Positions 1 through 8,001 of a stretch of 64,000 bases of DNA are shown here, piece by piece. Source of the stretch: Microbacterium forte (GTDB taxonomy: Bacteria; Actinomycetota; Actinomycetes; Actinomycetales; Microbacteriaceae); assembly GCF_031885415.1 (NCBI RefSeq), contig NZ_CP116871.1:2604001-2668000 (forward strand). Direction: 5' to 3'. The notes beneath the pieces are model-generated. The model was not told the DNA's origin. It worked only from the letters and a program-made list of their open reading frames with translations, and did no database searches. The position numbers and the translations under genes are program-made. Numbering within the stretch: the first letter of the stretch is position 1; every line of letters begins with the position of its first letter.

Positions 1-875
1 CGGCGCCGCACGGGCGTGAGCTCACTGGCCAGGATGCCGAGCACGACGAGCGCGCCGCCGATCAGCGCGGCGAGGGGCAGGCGCTCGCCGGCGATGCGCC
101 CGATCACGGCGGCCCAGACCGGCTCGCCCGCGTAGATGATCGTGGCGCGGGTCGGCGAGACGGACTTCTGGGCCCAGTTCATCGTGAGCTGGATGATGCA
201 GCTCGCCGCCCCGAGCCCGACCGCGCAGCCGACCCAGATCCAGGAGAACTCCGGCAAGCCCTCGCCGACGACGGGCATGGTCAGAATGCCGAGTGCGCCC
301 GCGGTGAGGAGCTGGACGATCGTGATCCGGCCGAGGTCGATCCTCCCGGCGAAGACGCTGATCAGGATGATCTCGGCCGCGATCGGCAACGTGCTGACGA
401 GCGTCAGGATCTCACCGGATCCGAGGGTGAGCGCGAAGGCGTCGGGGCCTGCGATGAACAGCAGGCCGAGGAACGCGAGAGCGGCGCCCACGAAGGCCAT
501 AGCGGGCGGGCGCTTGCGGAACACGGCCCACTGCGCGAGCGGCACGAGCGGGATGTACATGGCTGTGATGAACGCCGACGTGCTCGAGTCGATGGTCTGC
601 AGCCCGACGGTCTGCAGCCCGTATCCGAGGTAGATCATCACGCCGATCGCGACGCCGGCGCCGATGTCGCGCCAGCGCATGCCTCGCAGCGCCCGGCGGA
701 AGATGACGACGCTGATCAGACCGGCGATCAGGAACCGGATGCCGACGAAGAACCACGGCCCCGAGTGCTGCATCGCCCAGTGCACGAGCAGGAACGTGCT
801 GCCCCATACCGCGGTGACGGCGATGAGGGCGATCTCCTGCCGACGCAGGCTCATGAAGCGGAGTCGAGTGGACAT
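1..875 (-). CDS. EamA-family DMT-superfamily transporter, partial
   Basis: This gene runs off the left edge, so its C-terminus is missing. It begins MSTRLRFMSLRRQEIALIAV and shows the TAVWGSTF motif in the first membrane helix that is usual for EamA/RhaT-type drug/metabolite exporters, followed by alternating hydrophobic helices and short basic loops. Members move small metabolites or drugs across the inner membrane; the substrate cannot be told from sequence. The ATG at 875 is preceded by AAAGGAC at good spacing. The gene is divergent from the sulfurtransferase at 1010 and shares a roughly 130-nt intergenic region with it. Confidence 0.8.
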   Translation of the reverse strand, partial: MSTRLRFMSLRRQEIALIAVTAVWGSTFLLVHWAMQHSGPWFFVGIRFLIAGLISVVIFRRALRGMRWRDIGAGVAIGVMIYLGYGLQTVGLQTIDSSTSAFITAMYIPLVPLAQWAVFRKRPPAMAFVGAALAFLGLLFIAGPDAFALTLGSGEILTLVSTLPIAAEIILISVFAGRIDLGRITIVQLLTAGALGILTMPVVGEGLPEFSWIWVGCAVGLGAASCIIQLTMNWAQKSVSPTRATIIYAGEPVWAAVIGRIAGERLPLAALIGGALVVLGILASELTPVRR

Positions 876-1009
876 GCTGTCCTTTCTCGACGGGCCGGCT
901 CGAGCCTAGCGCCGTGCGCACCCCCGTTCCGAATCGTGAGAACAGCCCGATATGACGACGGAATACAGCAAGGTGCGTGATTCGAAAGGCCGATCGATAG
1001 CCTCGCCTC

Positions 1010-1846
1010 ATGAGCAATTTCGTGAGCGCCGCCGAACTGGACGAACTGCTGAGGTCCGAGGCGCCCCTTCGTCTGATCGACGTGCGGTGGCGACTCGACC
1101 GGCCGGACGGCCATGCCGACTATCTATCAGGGCACATCCCCGGGGCGGTCTTCGTGCCGCTCGCGACCGAGCTGGCCACGCACGGAGAGCCGTCTGAGGG
1201 CCGTCATCCGCTGCCCTCCACTCAGACGCTTCAGGATGCTGCGCGCCGATGGGGCGTCAACCAGGGCGACATCGTCGTCGCGTACGACGACGCGAAGGGA
1301 CTCAGCGCATCGCGCGCCTGGTGGCTGCTGCGCCAGGGCGGAGTCGATGTGCGCGTGCTCGACGGAGGCATCCGCGCCTGGACGTCCGCGGGCCTCCCGG
1401 TCGCAGACGATGACGTGCAGGCGGAGCCGGGTGATGTGGTCCTCGACGAGATCGGCGGCGACGCGATCTCGGTCGACGAGGCCGCCTCGTTCGCCGACTC
1501 TGGTGTGCTCCTCGACGTGCGCGCGCCCGATCGCTATCGCGGAGAGCACGAGCCTCTCGATCCCGTCGCCGGACACATCCCCGGAGCGCTCAACGTGCCG
1601 ATGGTCGCTCATCTCGACGCCGAGGGCCGGATCCTCGACATGCACACCCTCCAGGCGACCTTCGCGGCCGTCGGCGTGACCGAGGGCACCCCTGTCGCGG
1701 CGTACTGCGGCTCGGGCATCACTGCGGCGCATACCGCTCTGGTGCTCGACGAGATCGGTATCGAGGCGAAGGTCTTCCCCGGCTCGTGGAGCCAGTGGTC
1801 GAACACGCCGGGGCGCCCGGTCGCGGTCGGCGATCAGCCCGGCTGA
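1010..1846 (+). CDS. sseA: 3-mercaptopyruvate/thiosulfate sulfurtransferase, two rhodanese domains
   Basis: The 278-aa product carries two rhodanese domains (about residues 5-125 and 150-272). The second holds the active-site loop YCGSGITA with catalytic Cys233. CG(S/T)G-type loops are typical of 3-mercaptopyruvate sulfurtransferases, whereas thiosulfate sulfurtransferases usually have CRKGVTA, so mercaptopyruvate is the likelier sulfur donor. The N-terminal domain has no cysteine loop and is presumably structural. A TAGCCT hexamer at 998-1003 lies 6 nt before the ATG and no ribosome-binding site is visible, so the transcript is probably leaderless. Confidence 0.88.
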   Translation: MSNFVSAAELDELLRSEAPLRLIDVRWRLDRPDGHADYLSGHIPGAVFVPLATELATHGEPSEGRHPLPSTQTLQDAARRWGVNQGDIVVAYDDAKGLSASRAWWLLRQGGVDVRVLDGGIRAWTSAGLPVADDDVQAEPGDVVLDEIGGDAISVDEAASFADSGVLLDVRAPDRYRGEHEPLDPVAGHIPGALNVPMVAHLDAEGRILDMHTLQATFAAVGVTEGTPVAAYCGSGITAAHTALVLDEIGIEAKVFPGSWSQWSNTPGRPVAVGDQPG

Positions 1847-1875
1847 GCGGTCAGGCGCCGGGGTCGGGCGCGCGG

Positions 1876-1931
1876 GGTCAGGCGCCGGCGGTCAGGTGTC
1901 GGCGGTCAGGCGTCGGCGGTCAGGTTCCGGG
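1876..1931. repeat. 14-bp tandem repeat spanning the 3' end of the HTH gene
   Basis: Four head-to-tail 14-bp units of GGTCAGG(C/T)(G/T)(C/T)CGG(C/G) lie at 1876-1889, 1890-1903, 1904-1917 and 1918-1931, and a fifth related unit sits at 1849-1862. Read on the minus strand every unit carries a TGA; the third one supplies the stop codon of the regulator at 1906. Since 14 is not a multiple of 3, gain or loss of units would change the C-terminal residues and the stop used. Confidence 0.8.
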
Positions 1932-2841
1932 GATCAGCGTCGTCCGCGTAGCTCCAGGCGACGCCGAGAAGCCCCGGGCCGAACGCGCGTCGCACCTGGT
2001 GCACGGACGTGCGGCCCTCCAGAGACAGTTCGGTGAGCTTCGAGCCGTCCGGGGTCTCGACGCGCTCCTCGATGCGGTCGGGGAGTGCGTCGGGGTGGAA
2101 CCGCGTCCACACCAGCAGCTCTCGGCACTGCCGGGCGACGGCGTGACCCGTCTCCCGCTGCGGCGGATAGTCGGGCGGGTAGGCGACCGACCACTCCACC
2201 ATCGCGGTGCTCGGCGCGGTCAGTGGCACGTCGAGCTCGAACAGGACGCCGTGCACCTCGCCGTTCGGATGCGAGTAGCGCGCGGAGATGCGTCCCCCGG
2301 CCACAGCCTCGATGAAGGGGGCTGGCGTGCTGATGCCCGGCGTCATCTCCAGGAACGGGATCGACACGACCGTCCCGACGGTCGACTGCACGATGCTGCG
2401 GGTGATGGAGTACGACACGTTGCCGGCGGCATCCACGTCCGTCACGGAGTGCGTCGTGAGTTCGCGTGACGTGTCGGGGTATTCGGCGCCGAGGGCGGCG
2501 AACGCCTCTTTGACGGCCTCCTCGAGTTCCCGCTCGTCGAGGGGGAACAGATTGGGGCCGAGGGGGCCGGTGCGGTTCGTCGTGCCGAGCAGCGCGGTGA
2601 GCGAGCCGGGCTCGAGGTGCAGAAGCTGCTCGATGTCGCCGAGGGCGGCCATCGACTGGGCACCTTCCGGGCGGCGTGCTCCGGAGCGCCAGTAGCTGAG
2701 CGTCGCCATCGACACGCTGTTGCCGCGAGCGCGCAACTGCTCGTGCAGCCGGGCGAGGGTCAATCCACGTGCATTGATCGCGTCTCGGAAGGACGCCGCG
2801 AATACATCGGCATATCGGCGAATGCCACTTTCCATGCTCAT
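1906..2841 (-). CDS. helix-turn-helix (XRE-like) regulator
   Basis: A 311-aa protein whose first 80 residues look like an XRE-type helix-turn-helix: ARLHEQLRARGNSVSMATL followed by SYWRSGARRPEG. The remaining 220 residues form a mixed alpha/beta domain I do not recognise; it contains no cysteine cluster and no membrane segment, so it may bind a ligand or act in dimerisation. The ATG at 2841 is chosen; a GTG directly before it (2844) is equally close to GGAGGGGG. The stop codon lies inside a 14-bp tandem repeat. The gene is convergent with the sulfurtransferase. Its targets are unknown. Confidence 0.55.
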   Translation of the reverse strand: MSMESGIRRYADVFAASFRDAINARGLTLARLHEQLRARGNSVSMATLSYWRSGARRPEGAQSMAALGDIEQLLHLEPGSLTALLGTTNRTGPLGPNLFPLDERELEEAVKEAFAALGAEYPDTSRELTTHSVTDVDAAGNVSYSITRSIVQSTVGTVVSIPFLEMTPGISTPAPFIEAVAGGRISARYSHPNGEVHGVLFELDVPLTAPSTAMVEWSVAYPPDYPPQRETGHAVARQCRELLVWTRFHPDALPDRIEERVETPDGSKLTELSLEGRTSVHQVRRAFGPGLLGVAWSYADDADPRNLTADA

Positions 2842-3148
2842 CACAGCACCCCCTCCGGTATGTGAAGAATCGCGTTCTAGAGTGAGCTTACGACCACACC
2901 AGCATCGCGTAGGGGACGAGGTGCTATTTCTGGGGTCTACTGGGCTGAGTAATCGTGAGCAGGGTACCCGACCTCACGGCGTCTCGGTCCACAACGCAGT
3001 GTCGCCCCCGTCGCTGCGTTCTGTCGCGGGGCCTGGTGATCGATCTGGGGAGATCCATCGGGCCCCGCGAACACCTCTCCGGTGGCGGCGCCCACTCAGC
3101 GCCCCCGCGTAGACTGGGGGGAACACCCCCGGAGGATTCTCGATCTTC
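2842..3148. other. 307-nt intergenic region with inverted repeats and a promoter
   Basis: This divergent gap has no credible gene. It contains a perfect 10-bp inverted repeat, TCGCGGGGCC (3024-3033) against GGCCCCGCGA (3061-3070), around a 27-nt loop, and a smaller repeat AACGCAG (2993-2999) against CTGCGTT (3014-3020). A -10-like TAGACT lies at 3110-3115 and GGAGGA at 3131-3136, serving the gene at 3149. The hairpins lie upstream of that promoter, so they are likelier to be protein sites, or structure at the end of an upstream transcript, than a leader. Confidence 0.5.
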
Positions 3149-3799
3149 ATGTCTGCCCCTGCCCGCGCGTTCACCGTGCGTCACGTTCAGCTGCTGCGCG
3201 CGCTCTTCGCCGCCGCCGCAGCCGTGATGATCACCTTCTCGCCCGATCACTCGGCGGCCGTCGGTCTCTCCGTCTTCAGCGGGTTCGTGCTCACGACCGG
3301 CCTCGTGATGATCGTCGCCACGTGGCTCGTCTATCCGGCCGGCCAGCGCTGGCCGTCCGTCGTCTTCGCGCTGCTGAGCTTCGTCGCCGGCATGACGGCC
3401 GGTGTGCCCGCATGGCGAACCGAAGACGTCTTCTTCGTCGTCGTCATCGCCTGGTCGGTGACGACCGGCATCCTCGAACTCGTCGTCGGGCTGCGTGCGC
3501 GCAGAGCCGGCGAGGCGAACGCACGCGACTCGATCACCCTCGGCGCGTTCGGGCTGCTCTTGGCCGTGCTGCTGATCGCGATCCCGGCCGGCTTCGTGCA
3601 GCCGTACGAGATCGACGGAGCCGGTGCGTTCCAACTCACCGGCGTCATCCTCGGCGTCGGCATGTTCGGCGGATATGCGGCGATCGTCGCCGTCTTCCTC
3701 GGCATCGCCGGTCTCACCCCGAAGCGAGCGGATGCTGTCGCCGAGGGTCGCACGACCGAGAACGACCCCGCCCCCGCCGGGCACGGAGGAGAGCGATGA
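3149..3799 (+). CDS. six-helix integral membrane protein, DUF308/HdeD-like
   Basis: The 216-aa product has about six hydrophobic segments arranged in pairs with short loops, a pattern resembling HdeD/DUF308 membrane proteins; homologues are often mislabelled acyl-CoA synthetase in automatic annotation, but no adenylation motif exists here. The C-terminal 30 residues are charged and probably cytoplasmic. GGAGGA sits 12 nt before the ATG, which is a long spacer. The stop overlaps the next start (ATGA), so the two membrane proteins are probably translated together. Function unknown. Confidence 0.7.
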   Translation: MSAPARAFTVRHVQLLRALFAAAAAVMITFSPDHSAAVGLSVFSGFVLTTGLVMIVATWLVYPAGQRWPSVVFALLSFVAGMTAGVPAWRTEDVFFVVVIAWSVTTGILELVVGLRARRAGEANARDSITLGAFGLLLAVLLIAIPAGFVQPYEIDGAGAFQLTGVILGVGMFGGYAAIVAVFLGIAGLTPKRADAVAEGRTTENDPAPAGHGGER

Positions 3800-4152
3800 G
3801 CGACGAGAAGCCCACCCGGCGCGACATCCTGCGCCCTCTGCACCTGCTGGGAATCGCTCTCGGCTGCGGAATCTTCGCCGCCGTGGTGACGCTCGTGTCG
3901 ACGGGAGCGTTCACCGCCCGCGTCAACAACGCGATCGCCAGCGGCACCTACGACGGTCTCACTCCGATCGCGCTCGGTCTCGTGGTGGGCGGCGGGGCGT
4001 TCATCGTCACGCTGCTGTTCCTGGCGATGCTGATCCTCGTGGTCGACCCCGCCGACGTCGCCAAGACGGTCGACCGTCCCGTGCTCTTCGACCCTGAGTC
4101 GTCAGACGAACCCGACTCCGACAAGCCGGACCGCACGTCGTCCTCCTCCTGA
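3796..4152 (+). CDS. small two-helix membrane protein
   Basis: A 118-aa protein beginning MSDEKPTRRDILRPLHLLGI, with hydrophobic segments at about residues 14-38 and 52-82 and an acidic, serine-rich tail ending in SSSS. The open frame extends upstream, but the ATG at 3796 overlaps the preceding stop by 4 nt and follows GGAGAG, so this start is preferred. It is presumably a partner of the six-helix protein encoded just before it. I recognise no family and no functional motif. Confidence 0.65.
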   Translation: MSDEKPTRRDILRPLHLLGIALGCGIFAAVVTLVSTGAFTARVNNAIASGTYDGLTPIALGLVVGGGAFIVTLLFLAMLILVVDPADVAKTVDRPVLFDPESSDEPDSDKPDRTSSSS

Positions 4153-4218
4153 CATGATGATCGCGGGTTTCTCCGACCCGACCGGAATAGCCCCGGGCTG
4201 ATGCGTGGCCCGCCCGAT

Positions 4219-4302
4219 GCGTGGTCAATAAAGCGTCCGAATCGTCCGATTGCGATGCGTTTTTGACCACGCGCCGACTATGCGGTGCGTTTTCGACCAT
4301 GC
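4219..4302. repeat. intergenic inverted and direct repeats between convergent genes
   Basis: GCGTGGTCAA (4219-4228) is repeated inverted as TTGACCACGC (4263-4272); the similarity extends inward with a few mismatches. The right arm is also repeated in direct orientation: a 19-mer at 4254-4272 and a copy with three changes at 4284-4302. The element fills the gap between two convergent genes and could act as a bidirectional terminator-like hairpin, a protein site or a repeat-family member. Confidence 0.7.
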
Positions 4303-4346
4303 ACGGTGCGGCGGATGACGCCGCCGCGCCCGTAGCGTTCGGCGGG

Positions 4347-5729
4347 TTACTTCGCGAGCTGCTCGGCGATGCCGGTGTACGACGCGGGGGTGAGTGCGAG
4401 CAGACGCTGCTTCGCCGCATCCCCGATCTCGAGCCCGTCGACGAACTCCGCCAGCTCTGCAGCGCCGACGCGGTGTCCTCGGGTCAGCTCCTTGAGCAGA
4501 GCGTAGGGGTCGGTGATCGACGAGCGACCGGCGACGACCTCTGCGCGGATGACGGTCTGGATGGCCTCTGCGAGAACCTCCCAGTTCACGTCGAGGTCGG
4601 CGAGCAGCACGTCGCGCGAGAGCGAGATCGCGTTCAGTCCGCGGCGCAGGTTGTCGATCGCGAGCAGCGAGTGACCGAAGGCGACGCCGATGTTGCGCTG
4701 CGTCGTCGAGTCGGTGAGGTCGCGCTGCAGGCGGCTCGTGACGAGGGTCTGACCGAGCGATGCGAGCAGAGCACCCGAGATCTCGAGGTTCGCCTCGGCG
4801 TTCTCGAACCGGATCGGGTTGATCTTGTGCGGCATCGTCGACGAGCCGGTCGCACCGGCGACGGGGATCTGTGCGAAGTAGCCGAGCGAGATGTAGGTCC
4901 AGATGTCGGTCGCGAGGTTGTGCAGGATCCCGCCGGCGTGACGCACCCGGTCGTAGAGCTCGACCTGCCAGTCGTGCGACTCGATCTGCGTGGTCAGCAG
5001 GTTGAAGCCGAGACCGAGACCCTCGATGTACTCACGCGAGATGGTGGGCCAGTCGGCGTCGGGGTCGGCCGCGAGGTGCGCAGACCAGGTGCCGGTCGCG
5101 CCCGAGAACTTGGCGAGGTAGTCGGATGCCGCGATCTGCGCGCGCACGCGCTCGAGACGCCACGCGAAGACGGCGATCTCCTTGCCCATGGTCGACGGGG
5201 TGGCCGGCTGTCCGTGGGTGCGGGAGAGCATCGCGGCATCCGCGTGCTCGGCGGCCAGTTCACGCAGCTTGGCGATCACGACGTCGAGCGCGGGGAGCCA
5301 GACCTCTTCGACCGCGCGCTTCACGGTGAGCGCGTACGAGGCGGAGTTGATGTCCTCACTCGTGCAGGCGAAGTGCGTGAGCTCGGCGATGCTGTCGAGG
5401 CCGAGCGCGCTCAGGCGATCGCGCACCAGGTACTCGATCGCCTTGACGTCGTGCTGGGTGACGGCTTCCTTCTCGGCGAGCCAGTCGATCTCGGCCTGTC
5501 CGAAGTCGCGGTAGAGGGCGCGCAGCCGCTCTTTGTCGGCATCCGACAGCGGGCTAGTCTCGAAGAGCGAGCGGTCGGTGAGCGCGATCAGCCACTCCAC
5601 CTCGACCTCGACCCTGGCGCGGTTCAGACCCGCCTCCGAGAGGAAGTCGGCGAGGCCGGTGACGGCGCCGCGATAGCGACCGTCGAGGGGGCTCAGGGGC
5701 TGGGGCGGGAGCGAAGGCTGGAAAGTCAG
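4347..5729 (-). CDS. purB: adenylosuccinate lyase
   Basis: PurB cleaves SAICAR and adenylosuccinate, releasing fumarate in purine synthesis. The signature GSSTMPHKINP with its flexible catalytic loop is present. The first ordinary start in frame is GTG at 5600, but that would remove the conserved N-terminal SPLDGRY segment. Reading from a CTG at 5729 restores it and gives 460 aa, a normal family length. This CTG lies 6 nt after AGGAGG and overlaps the stop of the phosphatase gene (CTGA), the same geometry as ATGA or GTGA couplings elsewhere in the window. The enzyme call is very secure; the CTG start is inferred from conservation and spacing. Confidence 0.93.
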   Translation of the reverse strand: MTFQPSLPPQPLSPLDGRYRGAVTGLADFLSEAGLNRARVEVEVEWLIALTDRSLFETSPLSDADKERLRALYRDFGQAEIDWLAEKEAVTQHDVKAIEYLVRDRLSALGLDSIAELTHFACTSEDINSASYALTVKRAVEEVWLPALDVVIAKLRELAAEHADAAMLSRTHGQPATPSTMGKEIAVFAWRLERVRAQIAASDYLAKFSGATGTWSAHLAADPDADWPTISREYIEGLGLGFNLLTTQIESHDWQVELYDRVRHAGGILHNLATDIWTYISLGYFAQIPVAGATGSSTMPHKINPIRFENAEANLEISGALLASLGQTLVTSRLQRDLTDSTTQRNIGVAFGHSLLAIDNLRRGLNAISLSRDVLLADLDVNWEVLAEAIQTVIRAEVVAGRSSITDPYALLKELTRGHRVGAAELAEFVDGLEIGDAAKQRLLALTPASYTGIAEQLAK

Positions 5730-6265
5730 GGGAGTCCTCCTGATCGGGCCCCGGGAGTGCGGGGCGTGCGGGGCTGGCGAAGAGCCGGCTCGAGCTGGCG
5801 GAACAGCCCGCGAGTCGCGGTCTCAATCATACCGAGCACCGAATCGAACATCTCGGCGCCGGCGTAGTAGGGGTCGGGCACATCCTGACTCCGGGCATCG
5901 GGGTCGAAGGCGAGCAGCAGGGTGACTTTGCCCTCTTCGTCCTCATCGTGCGCCCACTCACGCAGGATGCGCTCGTGCGTGCGGTCGAGGGCGACGACCA
6001 GATCGTTCTCCGAGAAGGAGGCGAAGGTGAACTGCTTCGCGCGATGCTGCGAGCCGTCGTAGCCACGGCGGGCGAGGGAATCGAGCGTGCGATGATCGGC
6101 CCGTTCGCCGAGATGCCAGTCACCCGTTCCGGCGCTGCGCGACACGATCCGCGAGCCGAGTCCCTGCCGCTCCGCGAGATCGCGGAACACCACCTCTGCC
6201 ATCGGAGAGCGGCAGATGTTCCCCGTGCACACGAAGATCACGCGGAAGGGATCCGGGGATGTCAC
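5726..6265 (-). CDS. low-molecular-weight protein-tyrosine phosphatase
   Basis: A 179-aa protein with the phosphate-binding loop CTGNICRS (nucleophile Cys13, Arg19) close to the N-terminus and the general-acid segment DPYY near residue 130, which together define the family. It hydrolyses phosphotyrosine in cytoplasmic proteins; in actinobacteria relatives act on polysaccharide-synthesis kinases or are secreted, neither of which can be told here. The frame is open further upstream, but GTG at 6265 starts just before the conserved RVIFVCTGN strand and follows AGGAC. It overlaps purB and is likely co-transcribed with it. Confidence 0.88.
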   Translation of the reverse strand: MTSPDPFRVIFVCTGNICRSPMAEVVFRDLAERQGLGSRIVSRSAGTGDWHLGERADHRTLDSLARRGYDGSQHRAKQFTFASFSENDLVVALDRTHERILREWAHDEDEEGKVTLLLAFDPDARSQDVPDPYYAGAEMFDSVLGMIETATRGLFRQLEPALRQPRTPRTPGARSGGLP

Positions 6266-6432
6266 CGTCCTATTCTGCCCGTCGAAGGCCGATCGTGCGA
6301 TGCCGGGTATCCCGGCCGGGCGTGGTGCACCCGTTCTGCACCACCGCAGGGGTCGAGCGATCCCCCCACGGTCTCCGCCGATCCGGGCGACTCCGATCTC
6401 GGACTCGGCGGGCCATGGCGGATGCTGGGCGC

Positions 6433-6696
6433 ATGTACTCCTTTGCACTCACGCAGACCGGCGCGGGCGAGACCGCCTGGGCGAGGGCGCAGACCCTGGC
6501 AGCCCTCCGCACCGCCGTCGAGGCGCTCGACGACGTGCGCGCGTCGCTCGCCGTCCTCGCCTCCGACACCGACTGGCACTCCGACGGAGTGCGCGCGATG
6601 CAGCGCTCGCTCGACGAGCTTCGACAGGGCGCTCGTGTCGAGGCGTCCGAGATGCGCAGCCGCGAATCCGAGGCTGAGCGGATCGACGCCTCGTGA
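6433..6696 (+). CDS. WXG100-like small helical protein
   Basis: An 87-aa, cysteine-free, mostly helical protein with the turn TDWHSDGVRAM at its centre, which matches the position of the W-x-G turn in WXG100/ESAT-6-like proteins (Trp-His-Ser-Asp-Gly here). Such proteins pair with a partner and are exported by type VII secretion. An in-frame ATG at 6415 would add six residues; neither start has a strong ribosome-binding site. The stop overlaps the start of the following hydrolase gene (GTGA), supporting a two-gene unit. The family call rests on length, helical pattern and context. Confidence 0.55.
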   Translation: MYSFALTQTGAGETAWARAQTLAALRTAVEALDDVRASLAVLASDTDWHSDGVRAMQRSLDELRQGARVEASEMRSRESEAERIDAS

Positions 6697-7970
6697 GCGG
6701 GCTGACCATCGATCACGGCGGAGCGATCTCGGTCGACCCCGACGCGCTGCGCGACGTCGCTCGACGCGTGGATGCCGTCGCCTGCCGCTATGACGATGCG
6801 CACTCCGCGATCATGCGGGCGCATCGGATCATCGTCGACACTCCGGGCTTGAGCGCGCACGTCGACACGGTCGGGCTGTGGGCGTCGGGTCAGCATGTGT
6901 CTCGCCTGCACTCCGAGTGCCGGGAGACCGCCAGCTCCACCCTGCTCATGGCCGATGCCTACGAGTACGTCGAGCTGCGAGCCGAGGCCGAGATGCTCGC
7001 GCAGACCGATCCGAGCACGGCGCAGCGGCTGTTGCGCCGTGCAGATCGGCTCGCGGCGTCGGATGACCGCATCCGGGCGACGGCCGATGAGGTGATCGCC
7101 CAGTGGCGCGCCGAGCGCTTCGAGGGACTGACCGGCAACCTCGTGACACCCGCGCTGTATGACGAGGTGTTCAGGACCGTGGCGATGGTGGGGGTGGTGT
7201 CGGGCTTGGGCAAGGTGCTCCCCGGCGAGACTCTGCGGGGCAAGGCCGACCCCGTCTCGGTCTCGCCGGTCAAGACGTCGTCACCCACCGGTGCGCCGTC
7301 GGGCCTGGCGGGAGCCTTCGGGCGCATGCCGACCACCGCGGGGGCGCAGGTCGCCGTCGAGAAGTACTCCTTCGCCGACGGCACGACGAAGTTCGTCGCC
7401 TATCTGGAGGGAACGCAGAGCGTCGGGTGGGGAGGAAAGGAGCCGTGGGACTCGAAGTCCAACCTCCAGCTCTACACCGGGCAGCGATCGGCGTCGTATC
7501 AGTCGACCCTCGACGCGCTCAAAGCTGCGGGTGCCGAGCCGGCAGACGAGGTCGACGTCGTGGCTCACTCGCAATCGGGGATGGTCGCCGCGCACCTCGC
7601 GATGGAGAGCGAGTTCGATGTGCAGATGCAGATCACCGCGGGGAGCCCGGTCGAGCCGACCCTCGACGACGATCAGACCATCATCCAGCTGCGTCACACG
7701 AACGACCCGGTCTCGGCGCTGGCCGGCGGAGGGTCACCCGAGGGCACAGGGTCGGACGGCAGCGTCACCATCTCGACGGAGGCGAACCCGAATGACACGC
7801 TCGATGACCTCGTGGTCGACGCGCATCACCTGGAGACGTACAGAGACACCGCGAGGTTCGCAGACGACCTGAGCGATCCCCGGATGGACGCGGTGGACGA
7901 GTTCTGGAGAGAGCTCGACGCGGCCGAGGTGATCGAGCGCACCGAGTATCAGGCCGAGCGCATCGAATGA
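6693..7970 (+). CDS. alpha/beta-hydrolase with N-terminal type VII-like helical domain
   Basis: The 425-aa protein has a helical N-terminal region (about 1-150) that resembles secreted actinobacterial LXG/ESX-type substrates, a Pro/Ser-rich linker (about 190-210) and a C-terminal alpha/beta-hydrolase domain. The nucleophile elbow is AHSQSG with Ser293; Asp338 in HTNDPV and His378 or His379 in DAHHLETY fit the rest of a Ser-Asp-His triad. It may be an extracellular lipase or esterase, or a toxin-like effector. There is no signal peptide, consistent with export through the WXG100 partner. No type VII ATPase is in the window, so the export route is inferred. Confidence 0.6.
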   Translation: MSGLTIDHGGAISVDPDALRDVARRVDAVACRYDDAHSAIMRAHRIIVDTPGLSAHVDTVGLWASGQHVSRLHSECRETASSTLLMADAYEYVELRAEAEMLAQTDPSTAQRLLRRADRLAASDDRIRATADEVIAQWRAERFEGLTGNLVTPALYDEVFRTVAMVGVVSGLGKVLPGETLRGKADPVSVSPVKTSSPTGAPSGLAGAFGRMPTTAGAQVAVEKYSFADGTTKFVAYLEGTQSVGWGGKEPWDSKSNLQLYTGQRSASYQSTLDALKAAGAEPADEVDVVAHSQSGMVAAHLAMESEFDVQMQITAGSPVEPTLDDDQTIIQLRHTNDPVSALAGGGSPEGTGSDGSVTISTEANPNDTLDDLVVDAHHLETYRDTARFADDLSDPRMDAVDEFWRELDAAEVIERTEYQAERIE

Positions 7971-8001
7971 GGGACGCGCCGGGGATGCGCGGGTCTCTCC
8001 G

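Noticed and set aside
4221-5867. 548-codon plus-strand open frame opposite purB
   Set aside because: Low-complexity, charged translation with no recognisable domain; purB on the other strand is certain.
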